Source: Neobacillus mesonae (GTDB lineage Bacteria > Bacillota > Bacilli > Paenibacillales > Paenibacillaceae). Taken from it: a stretch of 64,000 bases of DNA. The stretch's first letter is position 1. Each line of letters begins with the position of its first letter. Where the stretch lies: NCBI GenBank assembly GCA_023715865.1, contig JAMBOW010000004.1, positions 310,001 to 374,000 on the forward strand, in the 5' to 3' direction. Shown here piece by piece: positions 27,600 through 35,797 of the stretch. A model generated the notes under the pieces. It saw nothing but the letters and a program-made list of their open reading frames with translations. It did not search any database and had not been told where the DNA came from. The position numbers and the translations under genes were made by a program.

Positions 27600-29334
27600 G
27601 ATTCAATCCCTCCTCCTGAATGCGGGCAAGGGATGCATAGTGCCCGCCTCGAGACATGAGCTGACGGTGATTTCCTTGTTCGACAATTCGTCCCTCTTCA
27701 AGAACGATGATCAAATCCGCATGCTTTACTGCGCTGATCCGATGGGAAATAATAAGCGTTGATTTATTTTTTCGTTCTTTCTTTAGACTGTTTAAAATCC
27801 CTGTTTCTGTGACGGCATCCACGGCGCTCATACTGTCATCCAATATGAGCAGTGGAGCCTTCTTCATGAGTCCCCGCGCAAGACTCGTGCGCTGGCGCTG
27901 ACCCCCTGAGAGGGTTACACCTCTTTCGCCCAAGGGGGTATCAAAGCGTTTCGGAAATTGAATAATGTTATCAAAGATCATGGCTTGTTTGGCAGGTGCC
28001 TCAACTTCGCTGAGCGTTGCTTTGCGATCGCTGAATGCAATATTATCTTTAATCGTGGTGCTGAACAGGAAACCGTCTTGAGGTACATACGATAATTTGG
28101 ATCTGAGGCTCTCAAGCGTCGCCTCCAAAATATCAATACCGTTTATAAATATTGTATTTGCAGGCGGATTATAGACACGCAGCAGCAGTTTTACAAGGGT
28201 GCTCTTGCCGCTGCCTGTACGGCCAACTACGCCAATGGTTTTGCCAGCCGGAATAACTAGATGGATATCCTGAAGAGCAAACTCCTTGCTTCCCGGATAT
28301 TTAAAGGACAGGTTTTGAATCGTAATATCTTCCACTTTATGCAGGGGAACTGCATCCGGATTTTCTATAACATCGGGTATTTCAGCAAGCAGACTGTTCA
28401 CTCGGTCCAGTGAGGCACTGGAACGCTGCATCATGTTAATGACATTGCCGATTTGCTGAAGCGGGCCCATGATCATGCGAAGATATAAGGTCAAAGCCAC
28501 AAAGCTTCCCAAGCTGATCGTATTTTGAATGGTCATATATCCGCCGATGACGATAGATACGACGAGTGAAATCGCCCCGAGAAGAGGCAGTAAAGCTTGA
28601 AACAAGGATGATAACCGGACAAGTTTCAGCTGCCTATCCCGAATTGAATCTACTTTCACTCCGAACCTGGATTCGGCGATATCCTCCGTAGCGAAGGTTT
28701 TGGTTACGCGCATGCCGCCAAGCTGCTCTTCAGCAGATTCGGTCATAGATGCAAGCGCTTCCTGTACATTTTTTGATCTTTCCCGAATTTTCGGGCCAAA
28801 GTAAACCACCAGAAAAGGGATAGCCAGAAGCGGGCCTACACTGATTGCAATGAGCGATATGGGAATGCCGTCAATCATCATCATGACAATACAGGACAGA
28901 AGCAGAAAAACTGCATTCGTTGTTTGGTTGATGCCGTTCGAGATGGCTTCGCGTACAGAAGTCACATCATTCATCACATAGCTGAGCAGTTTGCCCGTGC
29001 CCTGCTTCGCAAAATATTTTTCACTTAGTTCTGAAAATTTGCTAAACAGCTTCTGACGCGTAATATACTCAAATCTTCGGCCGAGCCGCATAATCATGAA
29101 TTGTCCCAGTCCAAACAATGCATTGAAGGAAACGGCAATCAGGAGAAGCTGAAGACTGTAATGAATGATTTTATCCATTGTAAGAGTTAATTGCTGCAGT
29201 TCGTCTGTAAATTGACCGACGACACGGGGGAGCAAGGCTTGAGTAATGTTTGAGATGATAATAAGCAGAATGGCAGCGAGGTAGGAAGGCCAATGCGATC
29301 TGACATAATTTCGAAGCATACTTCGATCATGCAT
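27589..29334 (-). CDS. heterodimeric ABC exporter, subunit with degenerate ATPase site
   Basis: The 581-residue half-transporter has six helices then an NBD: Walker A GRTGSGKSTLV, signature LSGGQRQRTSLARGL, and Walker B LLILDDSMSAVDAVTE, in which Asp replaces the catalytic Glu. This substitution marks the degenerate partner in Firmicute exporters such as BmrC and LmrC. It is the first gene of the two-gene operon and is preceded by a leader with a short peptide and a terminator hairpin (29383-29511). AAGGAGATGA lies about 12 nt before the ATG. Confidence 0.88.
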   Translation of the reverse strand: MHDRSMLRNYVRSHWPSYLAAILLIIISNITQALLPRVVGQFTDELQQLTLTMDKIIHYSLQLLLIAVSFNALFGLGQFMIMRLGRRFEYITRQKLFSKFSELSEKYFAKQGTGKLLSYVMNDVTSVREAISNGINQTTNAVFLLLSCIVMMMIDGIPISLIAISVGPLLAIPFLVVYFGPKIRERSKNVQEALASMTESAEEQLGGMRVTKTFATEDIAESRFGVKVDSIRDRQLKLVRLSSLFQALLPLLGAISLVVSIVIGGYMTIQNTISLGSFVALTLYLRMIMGPLQQIGNVINMMQRSSASLDRVNSLLAEIPDVIENPDAVPLHKVEDITIQNLSFKYPGSKEFALQDIHLVIPAGKTIGVVGRTGSGKSTLVKLLLRVYNPPANTIFINGIDILEATLESLRSKLSYVPQDGFLFSTTIKDNIAFSDRKATLSEVEAPAKQAMIFDNIIQFPKRFDTPLGERGVTLSGGQRQRTSLARGLMKKAPLLILDDSMSAVDAVTETGILNSLKKERKNKSTLIISHRISAVKHADLIIVLEEGRIVEQGNHRQLMSRGGHYASLARIQEEGLNHGV

Positions 29335-29382
29335 AGAGGCAAGTCATCTCCTTGGGTTATAAATTTTTAGTTAAAACACGGC

Positions 29383-29429
29383 AAGAAAAGGGCAGATGCT
29401 TTTTTAGTTCAAAAAAGCATTCATGCCCT
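29383..29429 (-). terminator. leader terminator upstream of the ABC exporter genes
   Basis: On the minus strand GGGCATGAATGCTTTTTT-gaact-AAAAAAGCATCTGCCC is followed by TTTTCTT. It lies between the promoter at 29483-29511 and the first exporter gene, so it would act as an attenuator. The 3' half of the leader ORF at 29404-29454 runs through its 5' arm. Confidence 0.75.
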
Positions 29430-29454
29430 CAATTGCATATAAACTAAATTTCAT
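29404..29454 (-). CDS. putative 16-residue leader peptide (MKFSLYAIEGMNAFLN)
   Basis: ATG through TAA on the minus strand gives 16 codons. The stop falls in the loop/3' side of the leader terminator and the upstream half lies before it. This geometry is that of ribosome-mediated attenuation, as described for the bmrCD exporter of B. subtilis and for several antibiotic-resistance genes. The ribosome-binding sequence is weak (GGTCGT region), so translation is unproven. Confidence 0.45.
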   Translation of the reverse strand: MKFSLYAIEGMNAFLN

Positions 29455-29482
29455 GCGTACGACCGGTAAACAACATACACTT

Positions 29483-29511
29483 ATTCTTATGTAAAAAGTT
29501 GCAGTTGTCAA
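29483..29511 (-). promoter_or_regulatory. sigma-A promoter of the ABC exporter operon
   Basis: On the minus strand TTGACA (29511-29506), a 17-nt spacer and AAGAAT (29488-29483). The -35 is perfect and the -10 fair. Transcription would start near 29476, before the leader peptide. Confidence 0.6.
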
Positions 29512-29690
29512 ACCTTGAAATGTGCATTTTTCAGTGGAAATAATTTAGGAATATGATGGGAAACTTATAAACAGGTTAATGATAAGGAAGATAAGTTATT
29601 GCTCAAATGCAACATTTCAAAGTGAGGGCTCGTTTAGAGAGTATATAGAGATGGGAAAATATAGATTTTAGAATATGGAGGTTGAGTTCA

Positions 29691-30596
29691 ATGAAGCGTA
29701 AAACAATTAAGGCATCTGCGGCCGCATTATCTATAGCTTTGACTCTGGGAGGTGTTTCCGCTTTTGCTTTTAACGATGTAAGCTCAAATGAAGAGCTCAG
29801 TATGCTGGAAACGCTTAAGGGCAAAGGAATTGTAAACGGTGTGACTGCCCAGTTATTTTATCCAAGCAAGGCTTTAACTGAAGCCCAGGGCATTCAGATG
29901 ATTGTTAAAGCATTTGACTTGAAAAATACGAGCAGTGCAGATGAGACAGGAGAGAAATGGTATGACGAAGCTCTTGCTGCTGCCGCAGCAGAAGGTCTCT
30001 CAGTACCTGAACAGTTTAATGCGAATGCCAGCTTAACAAGAGAAGTGTTTGCACAGCTTTTGTATGAAGGTCTATCTACAACTGGCCAATATCCTGTCAT
30101 TCTAAAGTATAACTTTATTGCGGACAGCAGCGAAATTAATAAGGAATATGAAGGATCCATCCAAACTCTGCTTAACATGAACGTTGTCAGTTTAGACGAA
30201 AATGATGAGTTCAGACCCAATGACGAGCTGACAAGAATGGAGGCCGCTGAAATGATTTTTAACGCACTTGAAATTGTGGATCGCTACGGAAACGGCGGTT
30301 CTGCTGAGCAGCCCGGCACAGACATCCCAGGAAGCGGTCAGCAGGCCCTCGTACCTGAAGTGACATCCCAGACGGTAGATGAGAAGACGATTAAGGTGAA
30401 GCTCAGCCTGGAACTTCCAAATCCCGGATACGGGCTTGAAATCAAAAAGGTAGAGCTGAGCAAGGATGGAAAGGCGATTATTAAATATCAGATCATCCAG
30501 CCGGATCCGGATAAAATGTATCCACAAGTCATTACGGAGCGTACTGCGGAAACCAATATTCCGTCCGGATATACTCCGCTCGTTGAGCCGTTTTAA
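29691..30596 (+). CDS. S-layer homology protein with C-terminal PrcB-type domain
   Basis: The 301-residue product has signal peptide MKRKTIKASAAALSIALTLG (cleavage near AFAF). SLH-like repeats follow (~30-205): FNDVSSNEELSMLETLKGKG, then LFYPSKALTEAQGIQMIVKA, and a last one with FRPNDELTRMEAAEMIFNAL. After a Pro/Gly linker the final ~80 residues (NPGYGLEIKKVELSKDGKAI, YQIIQPDPDKMYPQVITERT) resemble the PrcB C-terminal domain, which has the '(K)P(T)GGY.I.I..V....' and 'PDP..M..Q' pattern. SLH domains tether proteins to pyruvylated wall glycan. The ATG is preceded by GGAGG. Confidence 0.78.
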   Translation: MKRKTIKASAAALSIALTLGGVSAFAFNDVSSNEELSMLETLKGKGIVNGVTAQLFYPSKALTEAQGIQMIVKAFDLKNTSSADETGEKWYDEALAAAAAEGLSVPEQFNANASLTREVFAQLLYEGLSTTGQYPVILKYNFIADSSEINKEYEGSIQTLLNMNVVSLDENDEFRPNDELTRMEAAEMIFNALEIVDRYGNGGSAEQPGTDIPGSGQQALVPEVTSQTVDEKTIKVKLSLELPNPGYGLEIKKVELSKDGKAIIKYQIIQPDPDKMYPQVITERTAETNIPSGYTPLVEPF

Positions 30597-30613
30597 GAAG
30601 TGAATAACACAAA

Positions 30614-30650
30614 GAAAGCCGCGGATTTATTCCGGGCTTCTTTTTTTTGT
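30614..30650 (+). terminator. Rho-independent terminator after the SLH gene
   Basis: GAAAGCCGCGG/CCGGGCTTC hairpin with one bulged G and a loop of seven nt, followed by TTTTTTTTG. Confidence 0.75.
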
Positions 30651-30703
30651 TAAGATATAATAAATGTCACATACGATTCTATAAAAGAAAGCTGGAGATA
30701 TTC

Positions 30704-31207
30704 ATGATTTTACATAAAGGCGAGGTTCTCTTCCGCCAAGGGGATGCAGGGCCCTTGTATATTCTTAAGAAAGGCATGCTAAAAATCGTACGGATCCAGG
30801 AAGACGGGAATGCTTATCTTGTAAACATTATCGTTCCAGGTGAAATGATCCCCCATCACAGTTTAATCAGCCCAGGGCCTTGCTTTGGAACGGCAATCGC
30901 ACTATCCACCTGCGAGGTTGAAGTCATTCCCTCTTCGTCCTGGTACCGGACTTTGTCTGAGCAGCCAGAGAAGTATCGCGATGTCGCTCTATTGCTCCAA
31001 GATAAACTTCGAATGATGCAGCAGCGAATGGATCAGATGACCGAGACAGATCCTGCGCAGCGGCTCCATAAGCTTCAAACCTGGATGGAAGGATATCTCG
31101 CTCCTGAAAAAATGACAGACGTGCTTACCCAATCGGAAATCGGCCAGCTGATTGGACTGCGCAGAGAGACGGTGAACCGATTGCTGAGAGCAGGTGTTCA
31201 ATCATAG
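30704..31207 (+). CDS. Crp/Fnr-family regulator, probable controller of flavohemoglobin
   Basis: The 167-residue protein is short for the family. An N-terminal cyclic-nucleotide-binding-like barrel (HKGEVLFRQGDAGPLYILKK, PGEMIPHHSL) is followed by the long dimer helix and a minimal helix-turn-helix TQSEIGQLIGLRRETVNRLL. No Cys cluster for iron-sulfur binding is seen (two Cys only), so the signal may be heme, NO or redox rather than a classic Fnr cluster. It converges with hmp, whose promoter carries a perfect TGTGA-N6-TCACA box. The ATG at 30704 has GCTGGAGAT upstream. Confidence 0.8.
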   Translation: MILHKGEVLFRQGDAGPLYILKKGMLKIVRIQEDGNAYLVNIIVPGEMIPHHSLISPGPCFGTAIALSTCEVEVIPSSSWYRTLSEQPEKYRDVALLLQDKLRMMQQRMDQMTETDPAQRLHKLQTWMEGYLAPEKMTDVLTQSEIGQLIGLRRETVNRLLRAGVQS

Positions 31208-31221
31208 GATGATTAGAAAAG

Positions 31222-32427
31222 TTAGAGCTGCTCTTTAGATCCAAAAAATTCGTAGTGCAGATCTTGTTCCTGTACTCCCCAGTCAAGCAGCATGCTCCGC
31301 AGGTCCTTCATAAATAGGGACGGTCCGCAGAAATAGAAGTGAGCGTCTGTTGTGCTGACGATATCTGCAAGCCATGCTTGATCAATTCGTCCGGTCTTGT
31401 CATGTGCATCATCCTCGGGAAGGGGCTGGCTGTAGCAGAAATGAGCAGTCAGACGGTCCTCCGTACGTTCAAGATCCCGAATGTGCGAGCCCATGGCGTG
31501 AACTTGGCCGTTTCTAGCTGCATGGACGAACTTGATTTCGCGTTTAGCAGGCTGAGACAGCTCTGAATGAAGCATGCTGATGAGAGGAGTGATACCGATG
31601 CCTCCTCCGATTAACATGAGCGGACGATGATCATTCAATTCGAGCTTGAACTCACCTGCGGGTGCAGACAGCCACAGCGTGCTTCCCTCTTGGAGTTGAG
31701 TATGCAAGTAGTTGGATATTTTACCTGCGGGCAGATCACCTTGGGCGTGTTCTCTTTTTACACTGATTCGGTAATAAGGCAGTCCAGGGGCATCCGACAA
31801 GCTGTACTGCCGAATTTGGGTATACTGTTCTCCAGGGATATCGACTTTAACACTGATATATTGACCCGGAATGAATTGTGATAGCGGCAGAGCATCCTCG
31901 GGTTTAAGATAGAACGAGCGTATCACTTCACTTTCGTCTACGATATTTGCGACCGTAAATGGACGGAAGCCTTCCCAGCCTCCCGGTTGTTTCTCCGCAT
32001 CCTCATACATCCCTGCTTCGATTTGGATAAAGGTGTCGGCGATTATCTGATAGGCATTCTTCCATGCTTCCATAATATCCTCAGTAGCAGCATCACCCAG
32101 TACATCCTTGATTGCAATGAGCAGGTACTTGCCTACAATTGGATAATGCTCTGGTTTAATTCCAAGGCTGCGGTGCTTTTGGGCAACCTCTTTGACCGCC
32201 GGAAGCACGCTCTCCAGCTGATCAATGTGTTTGGCAGCCGCATACACCATACCGGCGAGAGCTGCCTGCTGTTTTCCTTTATGTTGATTGGCGTGATTAA
32301 ATATATTCAGCAGTTCAGGATGATGCTCAAACATCAGCTTGTAAAAATGCCGTGTAATATCATTTCCGTGAACTTCGAGCACGGGAACAGTAGATTTGAT
32401 TGTTTCGATGTCTTGTGTGCTTAACAT
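31222..32427 (-). CDS. hmp: flavohemoglobin, nitric oxide dioxygenase
   Basis: The 401-residue protein has the three usual parts: a globin domain (~1-140) with distal residues near FNHANQHKGKQQ and proximal His in MVYAAAKHIDQL (residue ~85); an FAD domain with RQYSLSDAPGLPYY; and an NAD domain with LIGGGIGITPLISMLH and FYFCGPSLFM. It converts NO and O2 to nitrate in the cytoplasm with NADH. It is a single gene with a Crp/Fnr-type box centred at -41.5, so activation by the neighbouring regulator is likely. The start has AAAGGGGG upstream. Confidence 0.95.
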   Translation of the reverse strand: MLSTQDIETIKSTVPVLEVHGNDITRHFYKLMFEHHPELLNIFNHANQHKGKQQAALAGMVYAAAKHIDQLESVLPAVKEVAQKHRSLGIKPEHYPIVGKYLLIAIKDVLGDAATEDIMEAWKNAYQIIADTFIQIEAGMYEDAEKQPGGWEGFRPFTVANIVDESEVIRSFYLKPEDALPLSQFIPGQYISVKVDIPGEQYTQIRQYSLSDAPGLPYYRISVKREHAQGDLPAGKISNYLHTQLQEGSTLWLSAPAGEFKLELNDHRPLMLIGGGIGITPLISMLHSELSQPAKREIKFVHAARNGQVHAMGSHIRDLERTEDRLTAHFCYSQPLPEDDAHDKTGRIDQAWLADIVSTTDAHFYFCGPSLFMKDLRSMLLDWGVQEQDLHYEFFGSKEQL

Positions 32428-32457
32428 AATAAAGCCCCCTTTTGTTGAATTAATTTA

Positions 32458-32500
32458 AGTATAGAAGAGACAAAAGGGGCAAATTGTGATCTGGATCACA
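32458..32500 (-). promoter_or_regulatory. hmp promoter with a Crp/Fnr box at -41.5
   Basis: TGTGATCTGGATCACA (32485-32500) is a perfect TGTGA-N6-TCACA palindrome. On the minus strand a TATACT -10 element lies at 32463-32458, which puts the start near 32451 and the palindrome centre 41.5 bp upstream. That is the class II activation position. No good -35 box is present, as expected for an activator-dependent promoter. Confidence 0.75.
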
Positions 32501-32610
32501 CCTAATGTGAACAGGTGATGAAGGTTAGAAATGCATCCTGATGCCATGCTGCCGCGTATACATGTAAGTAACATTCAAACGTATATTCGAGGAGGAGAAC
32601 TTAACTTACA

Positions 32611-33555
32611 ATGAATAAGGAACATAGAGATTACCTTCAAGGAGAACTGGCAGTCATAGAACAGTGGGAGAAGGAGCAGAAGGATATCTTTTTCTGGGAG
32701 AAGCTTGGACGGCTGCCGTTTACTCTGCTGGATAAAATTACACCGAAGATTGTCAGAGACAAGCTGGGTGATGCACTCAATGAGTTGGGCGCTTTTATAC
32801 AGAACGGGGGACGTTTTCTTGTAAAAAAGAAGGCTGTATTACGCCGTATAGAAAAAGTGACGAACGAAGAAGCTTCACAAGATCCAAGCGGAGAAGCGAA
32901 GAAGAGCAGTGTTAAATCGCTGTTCAAACAGCTGTCAACGGCTGCCTCGAGTGTTACCGCAAGTGTGACTGGCAAAGGTGAGAAGCAGGAAGAAGCAGAG
33001 GATGCGCAGGCTTCAATAACACTCGAACATGTCGCACAGCTCCCGATTTCCATGATGGATAAGGCGGCAGATGAGATCATTTCAGAACGCGTAAAATTTG
33101 CTACGGCAAGCGGAGCCGCTACCGGGGTCGGAGGCTTTATAACCATGGCAGCAGATATACCTTTGGTACTGGGAAATTCATTGAAGACACTTCAGGAGAT
33201 TGCCATCTGTTACGGCTTTAATCTGGAAGAGCCGATGGAGAGAGTGTTTGTTCTGAAATGTCTTCAATTTTCCTCAGCGGACATTGTCGGGAAGAAGGCA
33301 ATCCTTGCTGAGCTCGCCTCCTTTGATAAGGAGCATACCAATGCTGAAGTGATATCACAGATTAAGGGCTGGAGCGAAGTAGTGGCCACCTATCGGGATA
33401 ATCTTGGCTGGAAGCAATTGTTTCAGATGATTCCGATTGCCGGTATCGTATTTGGCTCCATCAGTAATAAGGGCACTCTCTCTGACGTATCCGAAGCAGG
33501 CAAGATGCTGTATAAAAAACGCCGTTTGCTCAAACGTCTGTCGGAACTGGAATAG
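32611..33555 (+). CDS. EcsC-family protein
   Basis: The 314-residue protein has the EcsC domain over most of its length: LPFTLLDKITPKIVRDKLGD near residue 35, a variable basic/acidic insert (~85-135), and ATASGAATGVGGFITMAADI-type sequence (residues here ATASGAATGVGGFITMAADI, ~168-187), followed by LKTLQEIAICYGFNLEE. The glycine-rich segment is the only likely membrane-touching part. The biochemical function of the family is unclear; the name comes from the B. subtilis ecs operon, but no ABC genes lie beside it. GAGGAGGAG precedes the ATG. Confidence 0.82.
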   Translation: MNKEHRDYLQGELAVIEQWEKEQKDIFFWEKLGRLPFTLLDKITPKIVRDKLGDALNELGAFIQNGGRFLVKKKAVLRRIEKVTNEEASQDPSGEAKKSSVKSLFKQLSTAASSVTASVTGKGEKQEEAEDAQASITLEHVAQLPISMMDKAADEIISERVKFATASGAATGVGGFITMAADIPLVLGNSLKTLQEIAICYGFNLEEPMERVFVLKCLQFSSADIVGKKAILAELASFDKEHTNAEVISQIKGWSEVVATYRDNLGWKQLFQMIPIAGIVFGSISNKGTLSDVSEAGKMLYKKRRLLKRLSELE

Positions 33556-33612
33556 ACGGGGATAGTTTTCGTAATTCTGTACCTCTCCATTTTGATTTTT
33601 AAGCTATACAGC

Positions 33613-34203
33613 CTAAGCCAGCCCAGTTCCGAGTTTCTTGATTCGGTCGAGCCACTTCTGTCTTTTATGATCTGATGAGCCTTTAACCGGACCTATTTCG
33701 GTTATCTTTTTGGTTTTAATCCCGCAGTAGCCGAATATGCCTTGTTTGACGACACGATGTCCTGCTTTTCCATAGATGAGACGGTAGTATACGGATGGGG
33801 TATCCATCGTTACGATCAGATGCGCCGTTTTTCCTGTAAGGAGCTTATCCCAGAGCAGACTGTCCGGCCTTTGGCGATAAGCATAGCCGGGAAGCAGAAT
33901 CCGATCAAAGAAGCCTTTCAGCAGAGCGGGCATACTGCCCCACCAAAGCGGGTAAATCAGGACGATATGATCTGAGTTCTCTATTACTTTCTGGGCATGA
34001 AGCAGGTCAGACTCAAGCTCGGTGCGCTGCCTGTAGCCATACTTTAAATTGGGGTTGAAGCTCAGCTTGTTTATTTCAATCAAGTGAACCACAGCACCTT
34101 GCTCTTTGGCACCTGCGAGGTAAGCTTGAGCCAGAGCGCTGCAGTAGCTTTCGCCGTCGGGATGTCCCATGATTATCGTAATGACGCGGTTTGAAGATTT
34201 CAT
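33613..34203 (-). CDS. flavodoxin-fold NAD(P)H oxidoreductase (quinone reductase/KefF-like)
   Basis: The 196-residue enzyme carries the fold's phosphate loop IIMGHPDGESYCSALAQAYL, LIYPLWWGSMPALLKGFFDR (the hallmark FMN/FAD-binding 'PLWW..MPA.LK...DR') and a C-terminal helix. Family members reduce quinones or serve as ancillary reductases of K+ efflux systems. The ATG at 34203 follows AGGAGG; the longer frame to 34305 is not supported. The AraC-type gene transcribed away from it 120 bp upstream is a candidate regulator. Confidence 0.87.
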   Translation of the reverse strand: MKSSNRVITIIMGHPDGESYCSALAQAYLAGAKEQGAVVHLIEINKLSFNPNLKYGYRQRTELESDLLHAQKVIENSDHIVLIYPLWWGSMPALLKGFFDRILLPGYAYRQRPDSLLWDKLLTGKTAHLIVTMDTPSVYYRLIYGKAGHRVVKQGIFGYCGIKTKKITEIGPVKGSSDHKRQKWLDRIKKLGTGLA

Positions 34204-34326
34204 ATCATTCCTCCTGATGATCAAAATAAGTTTGATCAATGTTTTTCTGTTCTCATCATAGAGGATCATCCGCATTTTTCTTATGATCAATAACGCAGAA
34301 TTCATGTTCCTGTCTGAAAAAAGGAG

Positions 34327-35346
34327 GTGGAGGAACTGAACGATTACGGAATTTCGGTTACGATGCTCTACACCTTAATAAAAACTGTCTCCCTGTCGGG
34401 GTATGATATGGAGGTTTTTTGCCGGGAAAACGGTCTGGACCCAAAGCTGCTTCAAGATCCAGAGGCGCGGATCGGGGCGGAGCAGCATGTGAAGCTGGCT
34501 GGTGCTGCGGCGAAGCTGCTGAAGGATGATTACTTCGGGCTGCATCAAGGTCCGAGAATGGAAATGGCCGACCTAGGAGTGCTCGGCTATGTGATGATGC
34601 ATTCGAAGACGATTCGTGACTCTATTGAGGCGTATCAAAGATATTATGCTATCGTCTGCAGTGGTTACGAAATGCAGCTTCATGAGGATGGAGCAGAAGC
34701 TATACTTACATTATCTCTGGATGGGGTGTCCTATCCGCCTTCAAGGCATTGCATTGAGGATATGGTAAGCTCGACGGCCCATATCATGACTCGGCTAAGC
34801 GGAAGAACAATTCCATTCAGTAAAATCACCTTTATGTATGCCGCGCCCGATGCTGTGGATGAATATAAACACGTACTGGGCACACAGCCGCTGTTCAATA
34901 TGGAGAGAACAAGCCTTCATTTTCCGCAGGAAATACTCACGTATCCGGTAATTTATGCGGATTCCAGGCTTGCTGGCTGGTTTGAAGAACGAGCGTCAGA
35001 TGTACTTCTCACGCTGAAGGCAGGCAGACATTTTACGGATGAGCTCTCCCGCTGGATCATGGAACAGCTGCGCACCAAGCTGCCGAGCGTAACCGAAGCC
35101 GCCGCACATTTTCATATGAGTCCGAGAACTATACAGTCCAAGCTTCAGCAAGAACACACGACGTACACACGGCTTGTGAATGACATTCGCAAGGAGCTTG
35201 CACTCAGATATCTCAAGGAGCCTGGTTATTCGATTGCCGATATTGCTTATGTTTTGCATTTTTCAGAGGACAGTGCCTTTCAGCACGCTTTTAAAAAGTG
35301 GACAGGACTCGCTCCCGGGCAATATCGAATGATCGGTGCAAAGTGA
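34327..35346 (+). CDS. AraC-family regulator with Arabinose_bd-type N-terminal domain
   Basis: Residues ~20-200 match the N-terminal domain of OruR/ArgR-like AraC regulators (LGVLGYVMMHSKTIRDSIEA, YQRYYAIVCSGYEMQL). The C terminus has the double helix-turn-helix (VTEAAAHFHMSPRTIQSKLQ and SIADIAYVLHFSEDSAFQHA) ending in FKKWTGLAPGQYR. The start is uncertain. The GTG at 34327 overlaps the AAGGAGG at 34321-34327, so translation may begin at the in-frame CTG at 34336 (8 nt spacing) or the ATG at 34363. It is divergent from the oxidoreductase gene and probably regulates it. Confidence 0.85.
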   Translation: MEELNDYGISVTMLYTLIKTVSLSGYDMEVFCRENGLDPKLLQDPEARIGAEQHVKLAGAAAKLLKDDYFGLHQGPRMEMADLGVLGYVMMHSKTIRDSIEAYQRYYAIVCSGYEMQLHEDGAEAILTLSLDGVSYPPSRHCIEDMVSSTAHIMTRLSGRTIPFSKITFMYAAPDAVDEYKHVLGTQPLFNMERTSLHFPQEILTYPVIYADSRLAGWFEERASDVLLTLKAGRHFTDELSRWIMEQLRTKLPSVTEAAAHFHMSPRTIQSKLQQEHTTYTRLVNDIRKELALRYLKEPGYSIADIAYVLHFSEDSAFQHAFKKWTGLAPGQYRMIGAK

Positions 35347-35425
35347 ATTTCTAAGCAACCTTTGTTACGATTTTACGTTTGTAAGTTAGTAGAGCGGCTT
35401 TCGTGCAGAGGAGGAGCAGAAATAC

Positions 35426-35632
35426 GTGAACAACGTCGGTAAAGATTTATTCTATTTACTGATTTGTCTAGTTGTTGGTTTTTTCATTATTACGGCAGGA
35501 GTCCCATTTATATTTATTCTTATTGGGTTGATTCTTTTTTTTATGCTAAAGGTGATCTCTATTTTGACGGATATTAAACGCAGTCTTCAAAAAGAAAGAC
35601 ATGATGATGACAATAAAGAGAATGATCGTTAA
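35426..35632 (+). CDS. small membrane protein of unknown function
   Basis: The 68-residue product has two close hydrophobic helices (LFYLLICLVVGFFIITAGVP and FIFILIGLILFFMLKVISIL) and a charged tail (KKERHDDDNKENDR-like, here QKERHDDDNKENDR). The start is GTG with GAGGAGGAG about 9 nt upstream. No family is recognised. Confidence 0.6.
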   Translation: MNNVGKDLFYLLICLVVGFFIITAGVPFIFILIGLILFFMLKVISILTDIKRSLQKERHDDDNKENDR

Positions 35633-35724
35633 ATAGATGGACTTAAGCATGTTACAGATTCAATGTGACGCTTCCCTGCTGCGGAGATCCAGAATTCATA
35701 CTATATAGAGGCTGAAATAATAAA

Positions 35725-35758
35725 AATAACGCTCCGGAATTTTTCCGGAGCGTTATTT
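35725..35758. terminator. bidirectional Rho-independent terminator
   Basis: Perfect arms AAATAACGCTCCGGAA/TTCCGGAGCGTTATTT. Both flanks are A/T tracts, so it can serve the small membrane gene and the convergent efflux gene. Confidence 0.85.
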
Positions 35759-35797
35759 GGTATGATCCTAGAGCAGAATATTGCTCTTAAGCTTTTA

